The notes under the pieces were generated by a model that had not been told where the DNA came from, ran no database searches, and worked only from the letters and a program-made list of their open reading frames with translations. From assembly GCF_000344685.1 (NCBI RefSeq), contig NW_006920426.1:653327-691648 (forward strand): DNA of 38,322 nucleotides, given 5' to 3'. Below, piece after piece: positions 1-10,004 of the stretch; the first letter of the stretch is position 1, and each line of letters starts with the position of its first letter. Position numbers and translations under genes: made by a program. This stretch comes from Gloeophyllum trabeum ATCC 11539. Lineage: Eukaryota > Basidiomycota > Agaricomycetes > Gloeophyllales > Gloeophyllaceae.

Positions 1-87
1 AAAAGATCATTTGACGAATTCATGAGCCCAACACCATCTCCCGCATCTTCTCCGGTGAAGAAAACAAGGCGTACTACTACGAAATAA
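1..87 (+). CDS. 3' end of an unidentified gene (partial)
   Basis: The window opens in an uninterrupted frame of 28 codons ending in TAA at 85-87. The peptide tail is rich in Ser/Pro (MSPTPSPASSPVKK) and then basic (KKTRRTTTK), like a disordered C-terminal tail with a possible nuclear localisation signal. The sequence becomes AT-rich right after the stop, as expected for a 3' UTR. Nothing identifies the family and 28 codons could be open by chance, so this is only a likely gene end that continues to the left of the window. Confidence 0.3.
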   Translation, partial: KRSFDEFMSPTPSPASSPVKKTRRTTTK

Positions 88-960
88 TTACTTTTCTTGT
101 AGATACTTGAGATTAAAAATTAAATTGCCATCTCAGATATGCTCGTGGAACAGTCAAGTCCGTGTCACCAGACTCGTTCTACACGAATACACCATCTGAT
201 GTCTTCTCTGCAGGAAGACATCCATATTACGGGGAAGGAACATTGTCGGCACACTGCACGGATAATGTTCTCGCACCGTCCTCATTGTCACCCCGACAAC
301 AACCAAGACTTGACTTCGGTGGCCGCCGGAAACATCCAACAGTCCAATAGTGACATTGTCACACCGTCATACAGTAGCTGGTATTATCCTGTTCAGCAAC
401 GGGACGGTCCTTCTGAGTACATGAGGCACCGTATACAAGTCTTCTGCGATGCCACGAGGTGCTTCTGGAGCTAAGAATCCCATCCGTAACATATATGGCA
501 TGACATCTGTGACATGATAATGTGACTCACTTGTGTTGGGACGGTCAGCGAGACTGATGCTTGTGTTCTCGGATCGCCTTCTCATGCCATGTCAGTAGTA
601 GACACATAGAGACACCATTAACAGTCAAACAGCAATAAATCTGTGAAGGAAAAAACCCAATACATGCAAGCTTGAGTAACAAATACGCCCTACAACATCT
701 ATTCCCGATCCCCCACCCAAGGTAGCGGGCCTTGCCGCCCGGAGGGCGGCGCTACCAGCCTTATTCAGTAGTGGCGCCACTAGGGCCAAACATAGCACGC
801 CGGATTTTGCCGGTGCGACGAAAATCGCGACGCAATTCAAGGGTGCCAGAACCCCTCCCAAAGGAGGGGCATGTGTCACAATTGAGTGAGGATACCTTTG
901 GACCGATGGTCGCTTCATTTGAAGTCGATGTCAGTGTTACCCGGGATCTCAGGTAGCTGA
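88..960. other. Intergenic region, no supported gene
   Basis: No coding sequence can be supported here. The open frame at 139-474 has no recognisable motif and overlaps other frames of similar length. The stretch 734-765 contains a GC-rich hairpin (GCCGCC-cggag-GGCGGC). The segment from about 690 to 870 looks like repeat-derived DNA, since it shares short phrases such as AAGGGTGCCAGAAC with the AT-rich region near 35790. Confidence 0.4.
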
Positions 961-963
961 GAG

Positions 964-1016
964 CCTGGGAAAAGTGGATTGTGGCGCATGACCACTGGCA
1001 AAAGTTCCATGTGGCT
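964..1016 (+). promoter_or_regulatory. F-box family promoter block, copy A
   Basis: This copy reads CCTGGGAAAAGTGGATTGTGG and then ATGTGGCTCTTG, about 140-190 bp upstream of the ATG at 1154. Related blocks precede every other F-box paralogue in the window on either strand. It is somewhat diverged here, consistent with the downstream gene being dead. Confidence 0.45.
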
Positions 1017-1153
1017 CTTGCGCGCACTCAGGCTTCCTTAAACTCGAACTTCACGCTCTCGACACAGTTAGAGTAAACTTCTTGCAAATTTTCTACCTCT
1101 AGTTACCACCAAGGTACTTCAAGGTTCGAGCATCGTAGCGGTGAACATACATT

Positions 1154-2852
1154 ATGGAAAGAGAGTTCAGCGCCGTGGCTCAAATTACGGGTGCGTACAT
1201 TTGCCGCTCGCTCTATTGAGGGGCCTGGTTCAGGTATGTTCCACCGTGACAGCTATAAATGAGATGTCTGAAGAAACTGGTATGAATATGTCACCGATTC
1301 AGATTCCCCTTCGATAGCGGAAAATGTGCGGTATCTCTCGGGACCAGGTAACTGCTCCGTGTCTAACATACGTTACTTCATATCGTTAAATCAACACCGT
1401 AGCGCCCCTAGACACCATACTACTGGAACTCTTATCAGAGATAATGGTTTTCTGTCTTCCTGACATCGAATTTGCCCATCCGAGCTCGTGAGCTGGAGCG
1501 ATACCTTTCGCGTCACTCATGTATCCCGCAGATGGAGGGAGGCGGCTGAGAGCACCGTGAAGCTGAAGCCGTATCGCGAGTCGAAGGAGATGACCTATGC
1601 TAGGATGAAGACTTGGATACTGCGTTCCAGGGCGATGCCGCTCAGCATATCATATGAGCTTCCAGGGTCTCCGACACTAGACGGCTTACTGCTGGCTTGC
1701 TTTGATCTTTTCAAAGCGAACATACACCGCTACAAGCCATCGGACCAACCCATACGATATCTAGGCTCCCAACCGTGTCTTTGCCTTGCCTGCATACCAT
1801 CCACCTTATCAACACTGATGGTCACGACGCTTTGGCACTGAAGGACACCACAACCTTTGCCGTCGCCCAACAGATACGACGCGTCTCTCTATGGGGGATG
1901 AGCCGGGAATTCAACATGAAGTCCTTCAACTGGTCGTTACTCAAATACCTCACTCTTACCACACACGGCATGGCGTTTACGCCGTGTATGTCCTTGCTCG
2001 TCGAGTGCCAGAATCTCCTCAGCGTGTCGGTAACCATCATATACCTTACTGAGCAAGATAAGGAACCCTGGAGGTCGAGCCACCCGCCGAGGCCCCGCTA
2101 CATCCACGAAGCTGAAGGGTAATAGTCAAGGAGGTCCGGCCAGTTCCGGAACCCCGTGCCTCCAGTTTGCTCGATTAGAGGTGGCTTCACTGGCTCTGAC
2201 ATGACACGGCAAGGCGGGAGGATTCTTGGGCCAACCAGCTAGCATACGGAACCTTGGGAGAGAGGCTGCATACCCTGGAGATCTTTGCAGATCACACTGA
2301 CGTCGAATTCGGATTCTTTGTTCACTGGCTTCTCCTGCCTGCCTTGCGGCGACTGGTGTTAAAAGGACCCGTTGGTGTGTCCCTGCGGCCTCATGTTATG
2401 GAGATGATTACCAGGGACCACTGCAAGCTCGAAGAGCTCGTGGTACACGACAATGATTACAGCCTGTTCGTGAACGAGGAGGCAGACCTCCTAGAACTCC
2501 TGCGAGCAACACCGGAATTACGGAGATATTCGGTGGGACTTACAAGGCGTTTGGCGAAGATATCATCCGGCGCTTGACGTTCAACCCTCGTGCGCCCACG
2601 GAAGAGTATCTTCTCCCGAAGCTGGTATCGATGTGGATAAGTTGCGTCACCGCGGATGTCGATCCGTGGCTTATTGAAGATATGGTTTTTTCGCGTAGGC
2701 GCGACGGAGAACATGGTCATCCAGTACAACTGAGCCACGTCAATGTTACGCAGGGTTGCGTGGTGCGGCATCATGAGTGGTTCACGGGAGACGAGGGATA
2801 CGTCCGCCGCACTGCTTATCCCGTGCGAGACGATCATCACTGTCTACTTTGA
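1154..2852 (+). pseudogene. F-box-like/LRR protein pseudogene (copy A)
   Basis: The family's 5' layout is preserved: ATGGAAAGAG at 1154, a 37-nt first exon with donor GTGCGT at 1191 in phase 1, and an F-box exon entered near 1403 (APLDTILLELLSEIM). The F-box frame stops at TGA 1489-1491. The body then continues in other frames: SRRWREAAES near 1530, FNWSLLKYLTL near 1925, LHTLEIFADH from 2266, ITRDHCKLEELVV near 2410 and EEYLLPKL near 2600. At least three frameshifts and a stop are needed. About 135 nt (2120-2255) interrupt the position where intact copies read straight through RPxYEKLHTLE. The terminal HHEWFT...DDHHCLL matches the intact copy ending at 6309, so the whole gene was once present. 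A functional product is very unlikely. Confidence 0.88.
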
Positions 2853-3284
2853 ATCGGTGATCAATCAGATGTCGGCGCGAAGGACGGAAATGATGCTAAA
2901 GTAAGACTGGAAAGACTGACTTCAATTCTTGTCCTTATGCTCTTCGCACGTTGAAAAATACATCATTTTTGACACGCACCCGTAACGAGCTGCGGTAATA
3001 GCGCAAGCGCGCTCATTCAACCTAGCGCAGCTGTTTGCCACGAATGATAACGCGGCCACTAGTCTGCATCATGGGTGCATCAGCGAAGTTGCAGGAGACA
3101 TTTTCCGAGGGACGCGTGGACGCACTGCGGTTTGAGCGAGGCCGAGCGTCTGGACACTGCATCAAAATTATGCATCGAGCATATCAAGGGGTTGAAAGAA
3201 GATCCTGCGAGGAAAACGTGTTACCTCCAATCTTGCGCTCAAGTTCGCACTATTGAACGGGAGGGTAATCGATACACAGCATTC

Positions 3285-3830
3285 CTTCATTCTTTGATCT
3301 CCTGTTTATGGGTCATCCTTGCCCAACCCATCGGGCTCCATCCTCCATCACCATTCTGGCAAACAGCAAACACAACTTACCTGCAATCTCAGGCATTCAA
3401 GTTCCGCGGTACTTACGAAAGAACCCGCCCTCTCCGGCTCGTCGAGCGGCCCTGAGAACACGCACGTGTTCTCCCCCGCGTGCGCGCCGCAGATCTCGGG
3501 CGTGCTGAAGGCGGAGTGGGTGAAATCTGGTGCAGGGTGCATGCATGAGGGGGGAGACGGACTTATGCATTTCTTGCAGATTTTTGTGCGAGTTTCGTTG
3601 GGGGAGACGAGACAATACAGCAGTAGGATGCTCCATGGTAGATAATGCTAGGAAAAGTTTGGAGAAAGTGGGAAGGTAGAATCAAGTGATGTGTGAGGCG
3701 AGCGAATAGGGGAGAAGGTGAGGTGTGTCACGACACTTTATGAACTGTTGTTTATGAGTGCTGCACGGGAGCGAGACGTGGATTGGCTGATGACGACGTC
3801 GATGTCAGGTGGTGTGGAGACAAAGCGACG
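3285..3830 (-). pseudogene. Decayed GFA/CENP-V family gene
   Basis: This is a broken copy of the GFA-type gene at 8809-9441. On the minus strand one can read GAHAGENTCVFSGPLDEPERAG, matching GANAGENTYVFYGTLDELDR of the intact gene, with a frame break just after. The 3' side (TTGATCTCCTGTTTATGG near 3295) matches the last exon at 8816. The 5' side (GTCAGGTGGTGTGGAG near 3806) matches the intact gene's upstream region near 9526. The zinc-binding N-terminal half (CxCG and CHCxxC motifs) is missing, so an internal deletion plus frameshifts inactivated it. It lies tail-to-tail with F-box pseudogene A, as the intact gene does with F-box gene B. Confidence 0.75.
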
Positions 3831-4515
3831 AGGTGGTCCGGAGCTGAAGATAACCTTTAGTTCAAAGAAAGCAGTGATCTCTCGCCGTAACAATTCAGAA
3901 TCCAAACAGCTCTCGAGTAGGCAATACAAGGTCAGTAGCCGCCGCTAGGAGCTGTGTTGTCCGGAAAGCAGTGCAAACATTCCAGCAAGCGTTCTTTCGC
4001 CATTGAGATACGACTTCTTCGACCGCGCTTGGCCATGAGTCGACATGCCCCTGAATCGGCGCCTTGTTGAGGAAGTCTGAATATCGAATGACAGCTGCGG
4101 CGAGCATCACCGATAGGGGATGGTTGTCCCTTGGGCGGAGTGCACGGTGAAGGATTTTGAGCAGTGATTCGCTGGGTTCCTTGCTTGAGCGTTTGGGAGA
4201 AGACGCAATAAAGCTAATGTGCGCAGTGCGCGTCGATCTGGCATTATTGATGTTGGACGGTTGGACCACCTGCAGGAGCGACGCGGGAGAGGAGCAGAGG
4301 ATAATAATAGTGTGCTGTCAACTGAGCCTGAGGGTTGTGGCCAGACTTGGAGGGGCACACAGACTCGACTCGAGACTGACCCAAATAACTGTAGGCGATA
4401 TGGTACACTTTTGGGCAAAAAGACCACCTTTTACGCCTTTGGAGGGATGCAACGCGTCCTTCGAACGAGGCTCTACTCAGTAACTCACGCTAGTGGAACC
4501 GCACCGGAAAGCGCC
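3831..4515. other. Intergenic region, no supported gene
   Basis: Several overlapping open frames of about 110 codons occur on both strands, but none has a recognisable motif, good splice context or a counterpart in the duplicated segment. It is best read as the decayed flank between the GFA relic and the promoter of F-box gene B. Confidence 0.4.
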
Positions 4516-4520
4516 GAGAG

Positions 4521-4556
4521 CCTGGGAAAGTTGATGTGTGTGGCTCAGGTCGATGT
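4521..4556 (+). promoter_or_regulatory. F-box family promoter block, copy B
   Basis: This copy reads CCTGGGAAAGTTGATGTGTG followed by TGGCTCAGGTCGATG, ending about 130 bp before the ATG at 4688. It is the clearest + strand copy of the block shared by all seven paralogues. Its retention in copies whose coding and UTR sequences have diverged suggests a regulatory role, but no known factor site is recognised. Confidence 0.5.
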
Positions 4557-4687
4557 AACAAGTGTCGCTTAACACTGAAACTTGTTGAACTCAACCTCTA
4601 CCGTCTACACAGGTGCTACCGGTATATTCTAATCCCTACTTCTTCCACTCATATAACTGTGCTTAAGAGCTATCTTGGCTGATATAG

Positions 4688-6309
4688 ATGGAGGGGGAAC
4701 ACAGCGCCGGACATGAAATTGTTGCAGGTACGTGTGTACGGCAGTCTTCTGCCGCCCCTCGCGTGGACTGATATTTGGAGAAGATAAAAATGCGGATAAC
4801 ACCGCCAAAGTACTGGATGTTGATAGCAATATTACTCACGAGAATTCTTCACAACTACCATTGAGTGACGTACAGCGACACTCAGAACCAGGTACGTGCA
4901 TCATCCAAACACTCTTCTCACACCACTTTGAACAATCTACAGGCCCCATAGACACCATACCCGTGGAACTTCTCTCAGAAATAATGATTCTCTCTCTTCC
5001 TCTGCGGGACTTTACCGATGACACTTGGTACCGTGACGGCCAATGGGAATACCCCATGTGTCTCGCCACAGTGTCCCGCAGGTGGAAGGTAGTGGCGCAT
5101 AACACTCCACAGCTTTGGTGCTGCATTGTCGTCCATCCGCAAGGTGCCTCGAGGATGAAGGCCGATGAATGTCTGATGAAGACATGGATAGCCCGTTCGC
5201 GCGCTGCACCTCTGAGCATATACTTCAATATTGCCAAGGCACAGTTTTCAGAATCCGGACAGCCTTCCTTGGATGAGGACTCGTATACCAGGTGTTTTGA
5301 GCTCATCAAGGAAAACTTACACCGGTGCATGCAGCTCGAGCTCTACGCACCGTCCCACATGCTGTCAGCGCTTCCCCGCGTGTCCCTGCCGTATCTTGAA
5401 ACTGTACAGCTAGGGACCTGTAGCGAGGAAGACCTTCTTGCATTCCAACATGGGACGCCCTTTTCGTCTGCTCCTCGGCTACAACACGTCTACTTGACAG
5501 GAATCAGCGCCGCTTTCAACGTCAAATCCTTCAACTGGGCGGCCCTCACGTACCTCAGTCTCAACCTGACTGGTGTGGCGTTTACACCCTGCATGGCTTT
5601 GCTCGCCGAGTGCTCCAATCTGCTCACCCTGAAGCTGTACATGAACAATTTCGCGGAGCAAAACGCGGAGCCTTGGAGGGACGGCACACGGCCAAGGCCC
5701 TCATATGAAAAGCTGCACACCTTGGAAGTTCATGGGCTGTATAGCTATTTAGATTTTGCGATCGTCATCCAATGGCACTTCTTCCCTGCCTTGCGCCGGC
5801 TGAGACTGGATGGCCTCGTGTTCCTCCGGCTTCACGTATTGGACATCATTACCAGGGATGGCTGCAAGCTTGAGGAGCTTTCCATACACTCATCTGGGGT
5901 ACCTCCCTTCCTGGAAGAGGAGGGGGACCTTCTAGAGCTCTTCCGAGTACTGCCAGACTTGAGGGTATTCCAATTCGCTGGAACGACTCAGTGTGTGTTC
6001 GGGAACGACACTATCAGGCGCATGACTTTCCGTCCTGGTGGTGCATCTGCGTCGGAGGAGTATCTTCTCCCGAAATTAGAATCATTGCAGATACAGAGCA
6101 TCAACCGCGACTGCGATCCTCAGCTTCTCGAAGATATGCTAGTTTTGAGAGCGAAACAAGATGGAGAAGATGCCCCGCCAGTTCGACTGGAGCATGTCGA
6201 TATCAGGCAATGTAAGCTTACGCAACATAACGAGTGGTACACAGACCGTGAGGGTGACCTATTCTACCGCGCGTGTCCCCTCAAGTTCCCGCATCACTGT
6301 GAACTGTGA
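4688..6309 (+). CDS. F-box-like/LRR protein (copy B, intact)
   Basis: The preferred model has three exons, 4688-4727, 4781-4891 and 4943-6309, giving 505 residues. Exon 3 starts with GPIDTIPVELLSEIMILSLP, a typical basidiomycete F-box-like motif (about residues 52-110, ending VSRRWKVVAHNTPQLWC). Leucine-rich repeat-like segments follow to about residue 430 and the protein ends PHHCEL. F-box proteins of this type join the SCF ubiquitin ligase through Skp1 and present substrates by their C-terminal part; the substrate is unknown. The ATG at 4688 was chosen because ATGGAG, a phase-1 donor at the same place and a second short exon recur in paralogues. The second intron (4892-4942) is 51 nt with no in-frame stop, so an unspliced frame from 4732 is also open and could mislead gene prediction. 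The long exon is 1367 nt, the same as in copy C. Confidence 0.88.
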
Positions 6310-7554
6310 AACTGATTCGCGGATCGGTGTCACTATGCGCATGATCGACCTGTCGACACAGTCTGTGGCCATTATTATCTCGCTGGTAGGCAATATTATC
6401 TCTAATGGATACGAAATGGGATGAGCCAGGATGGGGGGTCGGGAATACGTTGGGTTCATTCTGCCAGGGGAAGCGGTCTCACGCGCTACTAGAACTACAA
6501 TCGCGTGGTAGTAGCTCGAACAATTTGTTACGCCTATGCACTTATTATTACAGTCACTGTCATAGTGACGTCGCAAGCTTGTATTTGAGACGTCGAGTAA
6601 CCTGGCCGTCCTGTACGCCGCGCTTGACGAGCACAGCGTCGGTAAGAGCAGAGTTACGACGGCACGACGCTCGCCCGTGTCAACGGGTACGAATGACGCG
6701 GCCGACTCTGTGGTCGCATCATTCTTCCTATGTGTAGTCGACCCCGGAGTAGCTTCGTGAGATACGAGTGAAAGGCAGTACGGGCTGAGCTAACGGATCA
6801 TTGGGGGAGCTTGCTCCCCCTTTGTTGGTATAGCGGTCTCGAAATGCGTAAGGGATCTCCCACGCCACTGAATGGCTTGTCAGCCCTAGCGTAGGGTTAC
6901 AGGCTCAGTGGCACTGCTGCCGCCACGTGCATTTCTCGGGCGTTCCCGGTGGCATTGCCTCCCGCCTCAACCCACTCACTGGGGCTTTCCTTACGCCTTA
7001 GGAATCACACCTTCGCGATGGTCAGCTCCTCACATTGAATAATAGGATTCAGCTACTGTATGTGGGTACGTCAGGATATGTACAGCTGAATAGACTATAA
7101 TGAGAATCAATTATGCAATATTGGAAAAGCATGTAGCATGAGATATGATTACAAAAAAGAGGAAATACCAGACTCTCCCTGATGTGGCACCTCATATTAG
7201 ACGTGGCAGGGATAGACCAGAAGGACACTAAAGATGCCCAGAGACTCAGACACAGACACAGACACAAACCAGAGGCTAGTATAGAGCAACGGACTAAGGA
7301 AAAGTACATCCAGTAGAACAATTACCAAAAATGCGAAACTGTTTGTACCTATTTGGTTATTGTGGCTGCTGAAAGCGTCCGATACAATCCAATCCTAACA
7401 CCTCATAGGCTCATACAGCTCTTCTGTCTACAGTTGATGGGAAATTTAAAGAGCTCAAATAGAGATAAGCAATATGAAGCAAGTGGAATATACTGAGACT
7501 CAGATAACTATAAATACCATAATGGATAATATGGGCATACAAATCTGAACAGTT

Positions 7555-7667
7555 CCCCTGCATGGCCTAAAACCCTTGTCCCCTGTGTGGGCTAAAACTC
7601 TTCTCCCCTGCATGAGCTGACCCTCCCCTGCATGGGCTGACTCTCCCCTGCATAGCCTATAATAACC
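7555..7667 (+). repeat. Degenerate minisatellite, 5 units of about 20-26 bp
   Basis: Five successive units share the core CCCCTGCATGGGCTGA. The first two are longer (ending CTAAAACYCTT) and the last three are about 20 bp (CTCCCCTGCATGRGCTGA). No coding frame follows the period. Confidence 0.7.
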
Positions 7668-7862
7668 TTTTTCATGGCTCATGACACATGAGTCTATCAT
7701 AGCACAATACATATATTAGGAATAATACCAGTGTGATAGAAATATCTTGATAGAAATATCTGGACAGACTGCTCAATCCCTTTCGAAAAAATTATCAACT
7801 TGACCTCAGATAAATAAGCTCCCCCTGAAGTATGCGGGGAACCTGCCTACATGCCATATTTG

Positions 7863-8212
7863 AAATGTAAAGGCTTCAATTGCAGCACGGCTTGCAGCTC
7901 ACATGTAGACCTGTAAGCGGCGTCTCTTCAATAGCTAATAGACAGGCAAGCAATCTTGCTTATTGCTCACATGTTGTCTGCAACCATGCGAGTCCGATAT
8001 GTCGTGTGTTTCGAGCTTCATCACGCAGGGTAAACAGCCATTAGTTGCAGGTGTATATTATCAGGAAGAAATGACTATGCCCCTTCACCGCTCGGGCGTG
8101 AGGGGGGAAGTCCCCTGACAATACCTAGGTAAGTCAGATACGGGTCCCGGTCAAAATGGACCTCGAGGGATGACCCCAGTGTTGGGTTCAATCCCGGTCA
8201 AAAACCTCCCGG
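7863..8212 (+). repeat. Dispersed repeat R1, copy 1
   Basis: The sequence from GAAATGTAAAGGCTTCAATTG to CCCGGTCAAAAACC reappears as its reverse complement at about 24295-24612, including GTGTTGGGTTCAATCCCGG, CAGGTGTATATTATC and GCGAGTCCGATATG. A third, shorter copy lies at about 17847-17950. There is no open frame. The GGTTCAATCCC phrase resembles a pol III B box, so a SINE is possible, but no convincing A box was found. Confidence 0.6.
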
Positions 8213-8808
8213 AGCACCAGTTCAGATACCATCCGCTTCCGCTGCAAGCCACACTGCTGGTGCCTACCACATCTGTGATACCGTGGAACATTCCATCAAA
8301 ATAATGTCTGGTGCCGGTCATGGGGACCACAGGTCTTGTGTGACTGAGCTGCTAAAACTGCTTATTTTTTCAATTGCAGCACAAAATTGCCTCAACAGAT
8401 TTGATGCTTGAAACCCCACATGCGAGGATTTGGGAAGCTAGGAAAGAGGGATAGATATATACGTGGAGAACTTACAACCAGTCTCAATATTTCTGACGTT
8501 TTCAGGGATCTTTGAGAATTTTGGGAATTGGAGACCGCTGTCCTGGTCAATGCAGCCACCAGCCTGGGGGGCAGTCGGGTTCCGATCCCGGTCAAAATGC
8601 CTAATATTGATTCCGGTCAAAAAAGGTCAAAATCAGGTCTGCGCATATCCAACGTATCTAGGTATCATCAGGCGTCCTACCGGGCGTCGACGATGGGCAG
8701 ATTCGAGTAAATGCAATGCCAGAGTCTTTGTTTCTTCCGGTAATGGGGGTATGTAGCAAATGCACCATACATGAGGGAGATCAATACGCAGCGCCCCTCT
8801 ATCCCACC

Positions 8809-9441
8809 TCACTCTTTGATCTCCTGTTTATGGAACACCCCTGCTCATCGTGAGCGTCAGCCCCGCCCTCCTCCATGGATCCCGTCTCAAGACCACCACG
8901 CACCTGGGATCTCCGGCAACCACCTCCCGCGGTACTTGCAAAAGAACTCGCCCCTCGGCGGGAGCCTGTCAAGCTCGTCCAGCGTCCCGTAGAACACGTA
9001 CGTGTTCTCCCCCGCGTTCGCGCCGTACTCGAGTATCCCCGAGCCACACGCGCCGCAGAACTCGCGCGTGAGCGTCGTGCCGGAGCCGTTGTCGGACTCG
9101 TGTTTCGTCGTCGACCCCTTGGTGATTTTGAAGGATTTCCAGGGGAGCTTGGCGGTGATGCCAAAGGCTGAGCCAGTGAATTTCTGTTGAACTAGTTGGA
9201 ACGGTGTTGGAGATATGGAGAGGGGGGTGAGTATAGGTACCTTGCAGTTTTTACAGTGGCATATGCTGGTCCTCGCCTCGTCGGGTGACTTTAGGTCAAT
9301 CTCGTATCTTATGTTGCCGCAGTAGCATCCTCCTGGGTAAATCATCTTGAGGTAACTGGATGTCGTGAGCGTGCGGAGGTTGGGTAAAATCGGACGGTGA
9401 ATAGATGAGCGTAGTAGAGGCAAGCTCGCTCGAAATGTCAT
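8809..9441 (-). CDS. GFA/CENP-V-type zinc protein (formaldehyde-activating family)
   Basis: Three exons on the minus strand (9441-9241, 9183-8904, 8840-8809) give 170 residues. Family hallmarks are GGCYCGNIRYE, CHCKNC, KFTGSAFGI, REFCGACGSGILEYG and YVFYGTLDELD; the cysteine pairs bind zinc. The last exon restores the typical ending EIPG-VFHKQEIKE. The first intron (57 nt, 9240-9184) has no in-frame stop and would add 19 spurious residues between CHCKNCK and KFTG if kept. Without the second intron the frame would end early at GAWWS. The first 32 residues (MTFRASLPLLRSS...) are basic and Ser-rich, so they could be a mitochondrial presequence, or translation may start at the Met before IYPGGCYCG. 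Many members bind glutathione adducts, but the substrate here is unknown. It is transcribed away from the HECT ligase gene. Confidence 0.88.
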
Positions 9442-10004
9442 GTATAGTCTTATGTAGCCCAGGTTTTTGTGTGTTAGCTGCGTATTACATTGGAGCGAGA
9501 ACGTCGTTGGCCGATGACGAAGTCGACGTCAGGTGGTGTGGAGCTAGGACGAGGATGGACGAGGATGGAATTCTGAGCCATAGCAAAGCATCAGGGTAAG
9601 AGTAACGTTGCTTGGGATCCCAGCAAGAGTATCCATAGTGTCTGCCAACACGCGTCGTCTGCGAAGGAGCAGAGCTTTTAAGATCAATAGTTTGAATTGA
9701 GAGTGGTCCATGAACCAGAATAACGTCCTCAAGGTGCAGAGAGGGATCCAAAGTCAGTAGTGGCCAGTACGACCGTCTTGCGTCTACGTCTCCAAGTCCC
9801 GAGGCGCTGCGCAAGGCTGATGTTTCCGGTGAGCGTTCTCCAATCCTCGAGAGAGTTCCCGCTGTTCACAGTGACAACCGAGTCGGACTAGCTTCGGAGA
9901 AGCGCTCTCGATTAACACCACGTGGATCGCACGCGACGGCTTAGCGCTGACGCACTTGCTTAGCATTCGTATGCGGTCTCATTCACCCTTGACTTTAACT
10001 GCAA
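9442..10004. promoter_or_regulatory. Shared divergent promoter region, GFA gene and HECT ligase
   Basis: These 563 bp separate two divergently transcribed genes, so both promoters must lie here. Small open frames on both strands (for example 9485-9814) have no recognisable content. The GFA-proximal part near 9505-9545 is conserved in the left duplicate near 3780-3830. No TATA box or known site could be assigned with confidence. Confidence 0.45.

Larger units (their letters stand above)
6310..8808. other. Repeat-rich, AT-rich insertion between F-box B and GFA
   Basis: No protein gene is supported in these 2.5 kb. Contents are: a perfect hairpin GGGGGAGC-TT-GCTCCCCC at 6808-6825; a CAGACA microsatellite around 7247-7268; a minisatellite at 7555-7667; a dispersed repeat at about 7863-8212; and four scattered copies of TCCCGGTCAAAA or close variants (near 8148, 8193, 8588 and 8612). 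In the duplicated left pair the F-box and GFA relics are only about 430 bp apart, so most of this DNA was probably inserted after the duplication. Confidence 0.55.

Noticed and set aside
139..474. 111-codon open frame near the left edge
   Set aside because: No motif, His/Ser-rich odd composition, and other frames of similar openness overlap on both strands.
7555..7667. Repeat array as a CRISPR
   Set aside because: Units are contiguous and degenerate with no unique spacers, and the genome is fungal.
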